From: Thermicanus aegyptius DSM 12793
GTDB lineage: Bacteria > Bacillota > Bacilli > Thermicanales > Thermicanaceae
DNA length: 64,000 nucleotides
Direction: 5' to 3'
Assembly: GCF_000510645.1 (NCBI RefSeq)
Contig: NZ_KI783301.1
Location: forward strand, 3,053,788 to 3,117,787
The notes below the pieces were generated by a model, which saw only the letters and a list, made by a program, of their open reading frames with translations, was not told where the DNA came from and made no database searches. The position numbers were made by a program, and so were the translations under genes. Shown here piece after piece: positions 29,715 through 40,296 of this stretch (position 1 is its first letter; every line of letters begins with the position of its first letter).

Positions 29715-30992
29715 TTATTTTTTGGACCGAATCCGAAACTGATCGGCAAGAAGGGTCCAATTTTGCGGGAACGCTCCCCCTAATTTCCAAAAACTGATCC
29801 CTCGCAAGCGGTACTCTTTCACCAGGTTAAACTTTGCCTGCATGCTTCGGACATCTTCGAACCAAACCACATGCTCCCTTCCTTCCCGGTCATAATAACG
29901 GAAGGTGGGCGCCTCAGCAGTGGCATCATATTGAATCGACACCCCGACACGGGCAGCCAGGTCCACAGCCTCCACAGGGCTAATCACACGAGCAAACGCA
30001 CCGCTGGGAACATAGGGCAGGGTCCAATCATACCCATAAAGGGGCGCACCCATTAAGATTTTCTCCCGCGGTATGACGGAAACCGCATAATCAAGAACCC
30101 GCCTCACTTGCGGGATGGGGGCAACCGGCATCGGCGGACCGCCGGACCAACCCCATTCATAGGTCATGATCACCACAAAATCGGCAATCCGCCCATGGGC
30201 CGGATAATCGTGTCCTTCATACCAGGTACCCACTTGCGCACCGCTCGTTTTAGGAGCCAGGGCGGTGGAAAGAAGATATCCCTCCGCATGCAGGCGCCCG
30301 GCAATCCGTTCCAAAAAGCGGTTATAGACGGTCCGATCCGCCGGAAAGATATGCTCAAAATCGACCTGAAGAGCCCGATATCCTCTTGCTTTTAAGAGGC
30401 GGAGCACATTCTCAATGAGGCGATCCTGCACGTTATCACTGGAAAAGATGGCATGGGCCAACTCCGGAGAAAAAGTGCCTGCTCGGAAATTGGTTATCAC
30501 CAACATGGGAATGGCCTGTGAATCACGAACCGCCTCCAACGCCCGCATATCCTGCAGAGGTGAAAGCCCGCCGCTTTCCTCCACATGGGCGCTAAATAGA
30601 CTAAGGTAGGTTAAAAAGCCTTCCACTTCATTGACGATCTGGACATCCCTTTCCGTTCCGGAAGGCTCAAGATAAGCATTGACCTCAATCTCCATTTTTT
30701 CCTTCTCAGGAATAATGATGGACATTCCCGGCATGATCCGGTTTGGATCCTCAATCCGATTGATTTGAAGCAGAGAATCCAAAGAAACGCCATACCTTCT
30801 TGCGATCAACCACAGCGATTCGCCGGGCTGTACCCGATGAATATTCTTCTGCGGAACTAAAAGGGCTTGCCCCGGGACAAGGCGCTCCGGATGAGTCAAC
30901 GCATTGGCTTGGACCATTTCATCCACCGAAACTCCGAAACGTCTGGCGATCGTCCAAAGGGAATCTCCCTGGTGTACGACAACGATCTGCAC
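29715..30992 (-). CDS. LysM-GH18 spore peptidoglycan hydrolase (YaaH/SleL type)
   Basis: 425 residues: two LysM motifs (about 4-46, VVHQGDSLWTIARRFG; and 50-95, HRVQPGESLWLIARRYG), then a glycoside hydrolase family 18 barrel with the acid pair Asp211 and Glu213 in LQVDFEHIF. YaaH/SleL proteins are N-acetylglucosaminidases that act on cortex fragments during germination and enter the spore through LysM; no signal peptide is present, as in that family. Start GTG 30992 has GGGAGG 8 bases upstream; the frame opens 10 codons earlier. Confidence 0.88.
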   Translation of the reverse strand: MQIVVVHQGDSLWTIARRFGVSVDEMVQANALTHPERLVPGQALLVPQKNIHRVQPGESLWLIARRYGVSLDSLLQINRIEDPNRIMPGMSIIIPEKEKMEIEVNAYLEPSGTERDVQIVNEVEGFLTYLSLFSAHVEESGGLSPLQDMRALEAVRDSQAIPMLVITNFRAGTFSPELAHAIFSSDNVQDRLIENVLRLLKARGYRALQVDFEHIFPADRTVYNRFLERIAGRLHAEGYLLSTALAPKTSGAQVGTWYEGHDYPAHGRIADFVVIMTYEWGWSGGPPMPVAPIPQVRRVLDYAVSVIPREKILMGAPLYGYDWTLPYVPSGAFARVISPVEAVDLAARVGVSIQYDATAEAPTFRYYDREGREHVVWFEDVRSMQAKFNLVKEYRLRGISFWKLGGAFPQNWTLLADQFRIRSKK

Positions 30993-31095
30993 TCCATTAA
31001 CCTCCCATCTTTTACTCCCCAACAGGGGAAGGGGGTAAAAACGATATACTCTATCCTATGGGTATTCATCGGGGAGATGGGAGGTTCTTAAAAAA

Positions 31096-31135
31096 CAAAA
31101 AAACCACCTAGCAATCCTGCTAGTGGTCTTTTTTC
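31096..31135 (-). terminator. Terminator of the yvcI-crh operon
   Basis: Minus strand ACCACTAGCA pairs with TGCTAGGTGGT (one bulged base), loop GGAT, followed by a run of seven T. Confidence 0.8.
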
Positions 31136-31405
31136 TTAACGGGGAGTGTAATTCTCCTGGCTTACAAGGGAAGCAAGGGCATCCAGAGCTTTTTCCGCGT
31201 CGGCTCCCTCTGCTGCCAAGATGATTTCACTCCCGGAGGCAACGGCCAAGCTCATCACCCCCATGATGCTTTTCGCATTGATTCTTTTTCCATCCTTCTC
31301 CACGTAAATCTCCGATTTATATCGGTTCGCCTCTTGAACGAAGAGGGCGGCCGGTCGGGCCTGCAGACCCGTCTTTAAACGCACAGTTACTCTTCTCTCC
31401 ATCAT
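31136..31405 (-). CDS. crh: Catabolite repression HPr-like protein Crh
   Basis: HPr paralogue of 89 residues. HPr carries His15 for sugar uptake; here the site reads LKTGLQARPA with Gln15, so it cannot take part in PTS transfer. Ser46 in NAKSIMGVMSL is kept and is the target of HPr kinase. Crh-Ser-P is a co-repressor for CcpA. The double-Met start at 31405 gives the family numbering. Last gene of the operon after whiA, the usual place. Its kinase (hprK) is about 21 kb away in this window. Confidence 0.95.
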   Translation of the reverse strand: MMERRVTVRLKTGLQARPAALFVQEANRYKSEIYVEKDGKRINAKSIMGVMSLAVASGSEIILAAEGADAEKALDALASLVSQENYTPR

Positions 31406-31440
31406 GTTCCCTTCCCCCAGTTCAAAAGTAGATGTTTTTA

Positions 31441-32394
31441 TTATACCATTTTTTGATCCTTTGTAACTTCCATCTTGAGAGCGATTTCATATATTTTTCT
31501 CAATCGATGATTAACCCCGGATTTGCTTACCGGCCCACCGGGAAGGAGCTGTCCCAGCTCCGCCAAATTCATATCCGGATGGGAAAGACGCAATTCGGCC
31601 ACCTCCCGGAGGCGCTTCGGCAGTTGGTCGAGGCCGATCTTTTCTTCAATTCTCCGAATCGCCTCAATCTGCTTCATGGAGGCGGAGACCGTCTTATTCA
31701 GATTGGCTGTTTCACAGTTTACCAAGCGGTTGACCGAATTTCTCATATCCTTCATGATCCTTACATCTTCAAAGTGGAGCAGCGCCGAATGGGCCCCGAT
31801 GATATTGAGAAACTCGGTTATTTTCTCCCCTTCTTTCAAGTAGAGGATAAACCCCTTTTTTCGCCTGAGAAGCCTGGCATTTAGCCCAAAATGTTCCGTC
31901 AAGCGAAGAAGGCTTCGTGCATGCTCCTCCTCCGCCGTGAAGATCTCCAGATGATATGAATTGGACTCGGGGGAGTTGACGGACCCTCCTGCCAGAAAGG
32001 CCCCTCTGAGATAAGATCGCTTGCAGCAAGCATTTTGGATCACCTCCGCATCGATCTCATCCTTTAGCTGGAATTGTTCATCAATCAGGGCTAGTTCCTC
32101 CATCACTTCCTCAGCGCGGTCGGGTATTCGGATGATATACGTGTTGTTCTTCTTTAAACGCATCTTCTTCCGAACCAGCACCTCTCCTTGGATTCCAAAT
32201 CTCTCCTTGAGCAAGGTATAAATCCTCCGGGCAATTGCTGCATTTTCCGTGGTGATATCGAGGATCATCCGATGGAGATGGAGATGAAGGGAGCCATTCA
32301 TCTTGATCATGGCCGATAGTTCCGCCCTTTGGCAGCACGGTTCCAATGGGATCCGGGTCAACTCCTTTTTTGTCTGCGAAGCAAAAGACATCAT
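31441..32394 (-). CDS. whiA: Sporulation/cell-division regulator WhiA
   Basis: DNA-binding protein of 317 residues with an N-terminal LAGLIDADG-homing-endonuclease-like domain that lost its catalytic residues ([22 protein letters not shown] is the core; this copy keeps the family sequence) and a C-terminal helix-turn-helix ([31 protein letters not shown]). Influences FtsZ-ring formation and chromosome segregation in Bacillus. Ends 35 bases before crh; starts 8 bases after yvcK. Confidence 0.94.
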   Translation of the reverse strand: MMSFASQTKKELTRIPLEPCCQRAELSAMIKMNGSLHLHLHRMILDITTENAAIARRIYTLLKERFGIQGEVLVRKKMRLKKNNTYIIRIPDRAEEVMEELALIDEQFQLKDEIDAEVIQNACCKRSYLRGAFLAGGSVNSPESNSYHLEIFTAEEEHARSLLRLTEHFGLNARLLRRKKGFILYLKEGEKITEFLNIIGAHSALLHFEDVRIMKDMRNSVNRLVNCETANLNKTVSASMKQIEAIRRIEEKIGLDQLPKRLREVAELRLSHPDMNLAELGQLLPGGPVSKSGVNHRLRKIYEIALKMEVTKDQKMV

Positions 32395-32402
32395 GATCCC
32401 CC

Positions 32403-33377
32403 CTATTCCCCGCTTCGAAGGATTTTCATCAGCGTCTCCCCCACTTTTTTAGCGTTGTGACGAAGTAAAGCATCATAGAGGAGAAAATCTTCAACAATCA
32501 CCTTATATCCCGATTTGGACAGGGAATCTTGATCATAGCGGACCACTTCCTGATTTTTCTCCAAATATTTGGTATAGACATGGGAGGGAATCTTTCCGTT
32601 GTTTACCAGGATATAATCGAAGAAAGAGTCGCCCACATGATCGTGAACCGCACGAAGATGATCGGAAGCCGTGTAATGGTCTGTCTCGCCAGGTTGGGTC
32701 ATGAGATTCACGATAAAGATTTTCTTCGCCCGGGAGTTCTTTATCGCCTCCGTAATCCCCCCGACTAAAAGATTGGGCAATATACTGGTGTACAGGCTCC
32801 CTGGGCCCACGATGACAAGATCCGCATCCCGAATCGCTTCGATCGCTTCCTTTAATGGATGAGCATCGGCCGGTTCAATAAAGACGCGAGAAATCCGTTT
32901 CCCCGCCAGCGGAATGAGCGATTCTCCCATGACGGTGGTTCCATCTTCCATGATCGCTCCCAAGTGAAGAGGCTCAGAGGCAGAGGGAAGAACTTCGCCC
33001 CGTACGGCCAAGACCCGGCTCAACTCCCGAATCGCAGAGACGAAATCCCCTGTGATTTCCGTCATCGCCGCGATCAAGAGATTTCCCAAATTATGTCCGT
33101 CCAACTCTCCCCCATGGTTGAAGCGAAATTGGAGCAATTGATCCAATAACGGCTCCACATTGGAAAGGGCGAGTAAAACATTGCGGACATCGCCGGGAGG
33201 GGGAATCTGCATCTCCTTCCGCAGGCGACCGGAACTCCCTCCATCATCGGCAACCGTAACGATCGCCGTAATAGAGAAAGGAAATTCTTTAAGACCCCGC
33301 AAAAGGACGGACAACCCGGTCCCTCCGCCTACGGCGACAACCTTTGGCGCCTTCTCCTGTTGTATTCCCGGTTTCAT
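32403..33377 (-). CDS. yvcK: Gluconeogenesis factor YvcK (CofD-like)
   Basis: CofD-family UDP-GlcNAc-binding protein of 324 residues, needed for growth on gluconeogenic carbon sources and for normal peptidoglycan synthesis. Motifs [52 protein letters not shown] and [16 protein letters not shown] are family hallmarks. Lies between rapZ and whiA in the conserved order. Confidence 0.94.
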   Translation of the reverse strand: MKPGIQQEKAPKVVAVGGGTGLSVLLRGLKEFPFSITAIVTVADDGGSSGRLRKEMQIPPPGDVRNVLLALSNVEPLLDQLLQFRFNHGGELDGHNLGNLLIAAMTEITGDFVSAIRELSRVLAVRGEVLPSASEPLHLGAIMEDGTTVMGESLIPLAGKRISRVFIEPADAHPLKEAIEAIRDADLVIVGPGSLYTSILPNLLVGGITEAIKNSRAKKIFIVNLMTQPGETDHYTASDHLRAVHDHVGDSFFDYILVNNGKIPSHVYTKYLEKNQEVVRYDQDSLSKSGYKVIVEDFLLYDALLRHNAKKVGETLMKILRSGE

Positions 33378-33409
33378 GGAACACCTCTCGTTTAAGGTTC
33401 TATTTCTCT

Positions 33410-34282
33410 CTAGTTATCTTTATCCATATCCCGGTGCATGGTCCGGACCGGATATTCACCTTCAAATGCGTTTTTTAAAGCCTCTGCGATGGTGACCGAA
33501 CGGTGCTTGCCGCCGGTGCATCCGATCCCCACCACCAACTGTCCCTTCCCTTCCCGTTTATAGTGGGGGAGAAGGAAACGAAGAAAATCGGTCAGACGCT
33601 GCAAAAATTGTTGCGTTTCCGTCCATTTTAGCACATACTGGGCCACTTCGCCATCACAACCGGTAAGGGGCCTAAGCTCAGGAACATAATGGGGATTTGG
33701 GAGAAAACGGACGTCAAATACGAGATCGGCGTCAATCGGAATCCCATATTTAAATCCGAACGAGACGATGTGAAGCGACAAATTATTCCCGGCATGATCG
33801 CCTCCCCCAAAACGCTGTATGAGCGTCTCCTTCAATTCCGCCGGTTTTAGGCGGGAAGTATCGATCACATGATGGGATCTTCCCTTAAGCTCGCTGAGCA
33901 AGCGCCTTTCCCTTTTGATCCCTTCGATCGGTGTTGCCTCTAATGCGAGGGGATGTTTTTTTCTGGCTTCTTTATAACGCTGAACCAAAACCTCGTCACT
34001 CGCATCGAGGAAAAGGATTTGGTAAGGGACACCCATCTCATCCAACTCTGCTAAAGCGGTGAAGAGAGAATCAAAAAATTCTCTCCCCCTCAAATCGATC
34101 ACCAAGGCAATCCGGTCGATCTTCCCCTCCGAATGCTTAATCAGTTCTGCGAATTTAGAAACCAACACAGGCGGAAGGTTATCAATGCAGAAGTAACCCA
34201 TCTCTTCAAACGATTTAACCGCAATCGTTTTCCCTGCCCCGGACATTCCGGTAATTATTAACAATTGTATTACCTTCTGCAC
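33410..34282 (-). CDS. rapZ: RapZ/YvcJ nucleotide-binding protein
   Basis: 290 residues with Walker A GMSGAGKT at 12-19, FCIDNLPP, and the C-terminal [19 protein letters not shown] and [12 protein letters not shown] signatures. In E. coli RapZ is an RNase E adaptor sensing glucosamine-6-phosphate; in B. subtilis YvcJ is a GTPase/ATPase linked to competence, so the Gram-positive role differs. Follows yvcI by 24 bases. Confidence 0.93.
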   Translation of the reverse strand: MQKVIQLLIITGMSGAGKTIAVKSFEEMGYFCIDNLPPVLVSKFAELIKHSEGKIDRIALVIDLRGREFFDSLFTALAELDEMGVPYQILFLDASDEVLVQRYKEARKKHPLALEATPIEGIKRERRLLSELKGRSHHVIDTSRLKPAELKETLIQRFGGGDHAGNNLSLHIVSFGFKYGIPIDADLVFDVRFLPNPHYVPELRPLTGCDGEVAQYVLKWTETQQFLQRLTDFLRFLLPHYKREGKGQLVVGIGCTGGKHRSVTIAEALKNAFEGEYPVRTMHRDMDKDN

Positions 34283-34306
34283 AGAGATCCCTCCTTTTCC
34301 TCTTCT

Positions 34307-34777
34307 TTACCCCTGTTGCAGATCATATCGAATCAGCTCATAATCGGGGGTATAAACAAATCTCCCGATCCACATCCCCTTTTCAGAAAGCACTTTCTGC
34401 AAAATGATCCGGTCCCCTTCCGGCATAGGCAGAGTACTCACCTTTTCCCTCTCAATCCATCGCAACGTCCCTTCGTGGGTTCCCTGCCGAACCTCGCCGC
34501 GCCACTCTCTGGCCAAAAAAGTAAAAAGCATCCATTCATTGATGGGGATGGAATTTTCTTCAATCCGGATCGTAAAGACCCCCCTCAATTGGGGGCGGAC
34601 AAGGGTTAAAGAGGTTTCTTCTTCAGCCTCCCGTACGGCAGTCTCTAAAATGGTCTCTCCTTCATCCATCTTCCCTCCAGGGGGATACCACCAACCCCTG
34701 CGAGGCTTTTCCAACATCAGGATTCGTTCATCGTTTCCTTTTCCATCCAAGATGAGACAATTGCTTACACGTTGCAC
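34307..34777 (-). CDS. yvcI: Nudix hydrolase YvcI (8-oxo-dGTP diphosphatase-like)
   Basis: 156 residues with Nudix box parts PPGGKMDEGET, AVREAEEET; YTPDYELIRYDL at the end is typical of YvcI. The start is GTG 34777, giving MQRVSNCLIL, which matches the B. subtilis start as recalled (MQRVTNC); GAGGTG lies 8 bases upstream. An in-frame GTG 12 bases earlier is almost at the transcription start. First gene of the yvcI-rapZ-yvcK-whiA-crh operon. Confidence 0.85.
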   Translation of the reverse strand: MQRVSNCLILDGKGNDERILMLEKPRRGWWYPPGGKMDEGETILETAVREAEEETSLTLVRPQLRGVFTIRIEENSIPINEWMLFTFLAREWRGEVRQGTHEGTLRWIEREKVSTLPMPEGDRIILQKVLSEKGMWIGRFVYTPDYELIRYDLQQG

Positions 34778-34800
34778 GCGAATCTTCACCTCTGTTCCTT

Positions 34801-34829
34801 AGCATACCACTTATCAAGGTTGAGAACAA
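34801..34829 (-). promoter_or_regulatory. Promoter of the yvcI-crh operon
   Basis: TTGTTC (34829-34824), 17-base spacer, TATGCT (34806-34801), minus strand. Leader of only about 18 bases. Confidence 0.6.
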
Positions 34830-34856
34830 CAAGGCAGACGACCCTTCCTCAGAGGC

Positions 34857-34886
34857 AAAAAAAAGGCGCAGGCGAAACACCTGCGC
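34857..34886 (-). terminator. Terminator of trxB
   Basis: Minus strand GCGCAGG / CCTGCGC, loop of 7, then a run of eight or more T. Overlaps the upstream edge of the yvcI promoter region. Confidence 0.85.
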
Positions 34887-34986
34887 AATCAAATTTATAT
34901 TTAAGGGGGTCAATTTGATTATCTTTACTTTACCCCATAAATATTTCAGCCATATTACAGAAAGTTAAAAAGTTGGTTTCAAAGCG

Positions 34987-35940
<954 letters not shown>

Positions 35941-36033
35941 CTATTCTTCCCTCCTAACCAACATACTCCCATTAAATCGAATTTTACCGATATAATGGTC
36001 TCCTCCTATATTACTCTTCCCACCATGAAATGT

Positions 36034-37677
36034 CTAGTATTCGAAAATATTCTTCAAATACCGGTTTAACGTAGCCGGAGCAATGCCGTAACGGGCAGCC
36101 AATTTGCTCTTGCCAATTTTTTGCTGTTCATGGAGCAACACATATTCCAGTGCCGCTGCCAACGCTTCCCATTTACGGATCTGGAGAAGCCTTTCCGCAT
36201 CCATGTAAAAGAGGGAATAGTACCATTGCCGCAATCTTTTCCTGGCTTTCCCGGAGAACTTCACCCCTTGCGCTTGGAAAATCTGCTCCATTCGGTCAAT
36301 AGCCGTGAGGCGAAGAAAGAGAAACTCCAATTTGGGATATGAAACCAAGCGAAACAGGGTGCTTCCCAGACGAATCTCAATCGGCAACGGAGCCCCCATT
36401 TGCACCAGCATCGCAAGGATTCTCTCTTTTGCTCCCCGATCTTCTTCCCTATCGCGGAGCAGGTCCCGAAAGTTCGTTTCTACCACTCTGCCTCCCAATT
36501 TTCCCAAAAGCTCAATCGCTTCCCTTTTTACCTTCTCATCTCCGAAATGAAGGCCCCATAGCAAGGAAATACGGGAGTGTCCGTTTCCCTCCATGTTTGC
36601 TCTCTTTTGCCTTTCGTCTTCCTTTTTCGGCAAAACAGGGGGATAGCGATAACTGAGGCGTCTCTCTTTATCCCCTCCCTGAAGAAGAGAAAGGTAGGCG
36701 GCGGCAATTTCTTTTCCTTCCTCATACGTGTATAGCCTTCCCCACCAGTATTTCGCGTCGGCCCATTTGTTTTGATTATACGCAGAAACGGCCAATAAAT
36801 GGAGGAGAGGCAGTGTCTCCCCTTGCAATCGATAGAGATGGCGGAATAGGCGGTATGCTGTTTCATCTTCTTGAAGGAATCCCATGGTGGTCGCCAATTT
36901 ATAGCCTAATTCCAGTGGAATGGGGTATACCTTCGCCAGTCCTTCGACCAGCTTTTTTCCCTTTTCCTCTTCCCCGACGTTTTTGAAGAAGATGGACAGA
37001 TTACACAGGGCGTGAAGGTTTTGGGGGTCCAGTTCAAGAACGCGATACGCCTCATGAATGGCCGCTTCCACCTGCCCCAAATAGTAATAGGTGAGGGAGA
37101 GATTGTTTCGCGCCGGTAAAAAGAAGGGATCCCTCTTCACCAAAACCTGAAGTTTCTTAAGGGCCGCTTTAAATCGCCCTTTTCCCAGCAGTCTCCTGGC
37201 CTCCTCATGTTCTTCAAATTCGGGAGAAAAAACTCCTTCTTCTTCCTCGTTTTCTTCTCCCGAAACCTCCGCCAGGTATTCAAGAAGTTCCTCTGCATCC
37301 GCCACATACTCTCCTTCCGGTTCTTTCTCGAGGTAACGGAGCGCATACTTCTTTGATGAGGAATATTCCCCCATGCTGGCATAGTTATGTCCCAAGAAAA
37401 GGTTACATTCATGGAAATCGGGGGAGAGTTGCTCCAATATATAATGAAGGATCCGATTTGATTCTTCGAAACGGCCTACTTCCGCCAAAATTCCTGCCAA
37501 ATTGCAGTGATTTACAGGGTTCTCCGGTTCCAATTCCACCGTTCGCCGAAAATAACGCAGAGCATTCCCATAATCTTTTTTCTTCATCGCCTGCATGGCT
37601 TTTTGATAATAAAACTCTGCATTAAGGACGAGGGGGATTACTTTCCCCCTCTCTTTTTTTAGACGTTCTTTACCCAT
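36034..37677 (-). CDS. TPR-repeat protein with C-terminal helix-turn-helix (YvcD-like)
   Basis: 547 residues from ATG 37677, preceded by GGAGGAGG. Several tetratricopeptide repeats can be seen: MKKKDYGNALRYFRRTVELE (about 26-45), CNLAGILAEVGRFEES, LPARNNLSLTYYYLGQVEAA, ALCNLSIFFKNVGEEEKG. The last 60 residues end KIGKSKLAARYGIAPATLNR, a likely helix-turn-helix. B. subtilis has a TPR gene (yvcD) at this place beside trxB. Role unknown; TPRs bind protein partners and the tail may bind DNA. Confidence 0.8.
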   Translation of the reverse strand: MGKERLKKERGKVIPLVLNAEFYYQKAMQAMKKKDYGNALRYFRRTVELEPENPVNHCNLAGILAEVGRFEESNRILHYILEQLSPDFHECNLFLGHNYASMGEYSSSKKYALRYLEKEPEGEYVADAEELLEYLAEVSGEENEEEEGVFSPEFEEHEEARRLLGKGRFKAALKKLQVLVKRDPFFLPARNNLSLTYYYLGQVEAAIHEAYRVLELDPQNLHALCNLSIFFKNVGEEEKGKKLVEGLAKVYPIPLELGYKLATTMGFLQEDETAYRLFRHLYRLQGETLPLLHLLAVSAYNQNKWADAKYWWGRLYTYEEGKEIAAAYLSLLQGGDKERRLSYRYPPVLPKKEDERQKRANMEGNGHSRISLLWGLHFGDEKVKREAIELLGKLGGRVVETNFRDLLRDREEDRGAKERILAMLVQMGAPLPIEIRLGSTLFRLVSYPKLEFLFLRLTAIDRMEQIFQAQGVKFSGKARKRLRQWYYSLFYMDAERLLQIRKWEALAAALEYVLLHEQQKIGKSKLAARYGIAPATLNRYLKNIFEY

Positions 37678-38029
37678 TTCCTCCTCCGCGTCTCCTGGAA
37701 TCTCTGTTTTCAGTATACCATACCGGAATTTTTTCTGCAGAGGGAAAAGTTCCTCATTCCACATCTTTTGACGGATCGATCTTTTGACACTTCACATGGT
37801 TCAAACCGCGGGATACTTGGAAGCACTCCGGTACCCGAAAGTTCTGTTTTTATGCGGCAGGCGATCTCCGCCTCTCCCACGGGGAACCGACCGAGGACCG
37901 CGTACATTTTTCTGTAGATGCCCTATAAGCGACGCGGAGCTCTCCTTTTTTACTCATAAGAAGAGAAAAAGCTCGGCAAGTGATTCATCGCCGAGCAGAG
38001 AGAATCGGTTCCAAACCTGGGGATACAAT
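37678..38029. other. Gene-free stretch upstream of the TPR gene
   Basis: No convincing gene. It holds the terminator of the upstream gene (37964-37996). On the minus strand two hairpins precede the TPR gene: CGGGTAC / GTATCCCG with one bulge (37837-37809) and GGCG-GAGAT-CGCC (37872-37860). They might belong to a leader RNA; no known riboswitch was recognised. Confidence 0.5.
37964..37996 (-). terminator. Terminator of the SurA-N-like gene
   Basis: Minus strand GCTCGGC / GCCGAGC, loop of 12, followed by TTTTTCTCTT. Confidence 0.75.
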
Positions 38030-38722
38030 CTATTGGAGCAGAGAATAGTTTATATGGAGGTCCCCCTTTTTTTCGGCGTAAAGATTCTCTTTAAAACGTG
38101 TGAAATCCATAACGTCCTTTATGGTTCCTTCTTCCACCAGCTTATTGGCCAGCTTGGAGCGCAGGAGCGCCTTTTCGTACATTTCCCGCACTTCACTGCT
38201 GTTCCAAAACTGATCTTCGGTCAAGCCTGTAATTTTGATACGATTGGCCATCAGTTCCTTGATGACGTAGCCATTCTGATCGTCCGCTTGCTCGAGGAGG
38301 GATCTTTGGAGTTGTACCACATCATCCACTTCCTGCGGTGAAACGTTTAGGCCAAGCGCCTTTGCATACTGAACTGCCAATTCATCTTTGATCATGTTGT
38401 CAAGGATCGCTTCATCGCTGAGCTTAGGTTGAGCATTAGGACCAAGCTGACTGATCAGATCTACATTTTCCCTGTAAAAGACAAATCGTTCGAGGGGAAT
38501 CTCAATGCCTCCTCCGTGAACCAATATCTGATCTTTTTTCGGTCCGAGAAGATCCAGCTTCGCTCTGATGGCATCGAAACCCTTTTGAATGGTCTCCCGT
38601 ACCTCCTGCGGAATGCCCAACGATTCCGCCTCGGTCACCTGCGAGATGGAAAAAACGGCGAGAGTGCCCAAGAAAAGGAGGGAAAGAAACAAAGAGAAAA
38701 AAAGAGGAATTTTTCTTAACAC
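38030..38722 (-). CDS. Secreted protein with SurA/PrsA-N-like domain, no isomerase domain
   Basis: 230 residues from GTG 38722. Hydrophobic N-terminal signal or anchor (IPLFFSLFLSLLFLGTLAVF). The middle part SDEAILDNMIKDELAVQYAKALGLNVSPQEVDDVV has the helical pattern that starts SurA- and PrsA-type foldases, but no parvulin domain follows; the protein stops after a further helical part. It could be a chaperone without isomerase activity. Family assignment is by pattern only. Confidence 0.55.
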   Translation of the reverse strand: MLRKIPLFFSLFLSLLFLGTLAVFSISQVTEAESLGIPQEVRETIQKGFDAIRAKLDLLGPKKDQILVHGGGIEIPLERFVFYRENVDLISQLGPNAQPKLSDEAILDNMIKDELAVQYAKALGLNVSPQEVDDVVQLQRSLLEQADDQNGYVIKELMANRIKITGLTEDQFWNSSEVREMYEKALLRSKLANKLVEEGTIKDVMDFTRFKENLYAEKKGDLHINYSLLQ

Positions 38723-39048
38723 GAGACTTCAACCCCTCTCTCATTCATGGTTTATCGTACATGAATCTGCCACGTTACCTCCACCATACCATTTACTTGG
38801 TGAGGGTAATACATAACCTTCATTTTTGACATTTACAGAGAAAGGAGAAACTTTCCTGCCGTACTTTTTGGCATTGAGCAAATCATGCATTATCTATTCG
38901 TAGAATAACATTCTTCTTTTGGAACGTCAAGAATAGTATAATAAATTTTTAATAAACAGATTTATCTTTTCCATCCAAAATAAAACCGCCATTCATCCCA
39001 CCAATTTAGAAGCGCGGATGAATGGCGCGTGAGAGATAAACGAAGCGA
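38723..39048. other. Gene-free stretch
   Basis: Contains the terminator of the downstream-facing DUF4097 gene (38980-39027) and an AT-rich segment at 38880-38960 with a TATAAT on the plus strand that leads to no gene. Nothing else recognised. Confidence 0.5.
38980..39027 (-). terminator. Terminator of the DUF4097-like gene
   Basis: Minus strand CGCCATTCATCC pairs with GGATGAATGGCG (12 bp), loop of 17, followed by GTTTTATTTTG. Confidence 0.8.
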
Positions 39049-40101
39049 TTACCAGGTGGCGCCGGTGGAAGAGGCTCTGTCCGTCAGCGTGATCCGGATG
39101 CTTCCATTGGAGGTATCTACGGTGAGTGGGAATTGACCGCCGTTTACCACGCCCTGGTAATGATCATCCCCCTTGTTCCCGCTGAAGGGAGGGTCCGGAA
39201 CATCAATGCTCCCGTTCCCCGTTCTAAGATCATAGGCGTAACTCCCAGAAGGGGACAGGGTAAGGCGAACCGAACCGTTGAAGGTATGGATGCTCCACGC
39301 TCCCGTCATCTCCCCGCCCGCCTCGATTGTACCGTTGCTCGTTTTGGCGTTTAAACTCCCCTTATATCCCGTAACCACAATTTTACCGTTTGAAGTATCC
39401 AGGTCCGCCTCACCGGCGCTTTCTCTCAAATCGATTTCTCCATTTGATGTATGAATGCGTCCAACCCGATCCATACCGACAACGGTAATCTTCCCGTTGC
39501 CGGACTCCCCTTCGATTTTCATCCCCTTGGGTGCATACACTTTCAGATCGACGGAGGTCATAAAAGGAGTAAAGAGGAGTTGATCTTTCGGCCACTCCAC
39601 CTGGACGATCAGCTGATTTCCATTTTCCTGCAGGTGAACGGGAATTTTCTCCATCTCTTGCCGGAGACTTTCTTCATCGGCCATCGCCATTCGATACGTG
39701 GGAATAACGGTAATTTTCCCATCGGTGGAAGGAGAGATTTCGATGTCCCCATGCGCGGACAGGACACGAAGGGAAGTGAAATCGCCGGGGTCCCGGACCC
39801 TGCTCTCCGCCGTGATGGAGGCCGTTTTGCCGATGTCATTCCAGTTGATGCGCCCGTCCGTAAAGGAAAAGATAGGAACGAGCCCCAAAACGACAACGAC
39901 CAGGATCGCTCCTCCCCAGTCGAAGCGGACGGGACCCTCTTTTTTCCCGAACAAAAGCATTTCCAAGCCGTAACCCACGATGATGAGGGGCCAAAACTTA
40001 TGGAGTTCGGCCACCCATTCCCCTTGCCCGCTCATCCCTAAAAGAAGAATGATGCCAATGAGAATCAGTGAAACCCCTGTAGTCGCTCTCCCGACTCGCA
40101 T
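39049..40101 (-). CDS. Membrane protein with LiaF-type TM region and DUF4097-like beta-helix
   Basis: 350 residues. Three hydrophobic segments in the first 90 (VSLILIGIILLLGM, FWPLIIVGYGLEMLLF, GAILVVVVLGLVPIF) as in LiaF-like proteins. The rest is a repetitive beta-structure with repeats of the form TSNGEIDL, TSNGKIVV, TSNGTIEA, TFNGSVRL, TGNGSIDV and TSNGSIRI, the DUF4097 pattern. Proteins like this are common near envelope-stress systems of Bacillales, but no two-component genes are adjacent. GGAGTG precedes the ATG. Confidence 0.75.
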   Translation of the reverse strand: MRVGRATTGVSLILIGIILLLGMSGQGEWVAELHKFWPLIIVGYGLEMLLFGKKEGPVRFDWGGAILVVVVLGLVPIFSFTDGRINWNDIGKTASITAESRVRDPGDFTSLRVLSAHGDIEISPSTDGKITVIPTYRMAMADEESLRQEMEKIPVHLQENGNQLIVQVEWPKDQLLFTPFMTSVDLKVYAPKGMKIEGESGNGKITVVGMDRVGRIHTSNGEIDLRESAGEADLDTSNGKIVVTGYKGSLNAKTSNGTIEAGGEMTGAWSIHTFNGSVRLTLSPSGSYAYDLRTGNGSIDVPDPPFSGNKGDDHYQGVVNGGQFPLTVDTSNGSIRITLTDRASSTGATW

Positions 40102-40296
40102 GCCTCAACACTCCTTTTTCTTTCCCGATCCAATCAAACCTTTTAGCCGACATGCGCAGGTTTAAAGAGGCAGGCACGCTCCCGTTCCCCTCTTTTCCCA
40201 CATCATATCATGAATCAGGAGAGAACAAAACATGCTCCGGATAGGGAGATGATCCGCCTTGAGACGGATGGGAGCGGCAAGAGATCGACCGGCGGG

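Noticed and set aside
37710-37907. Small protein upstream of the TPR gene
   Set aside because: A 65-residue frame exists but has no ribosome-binding site, overlaps the real TPR start and shows no family pattern.
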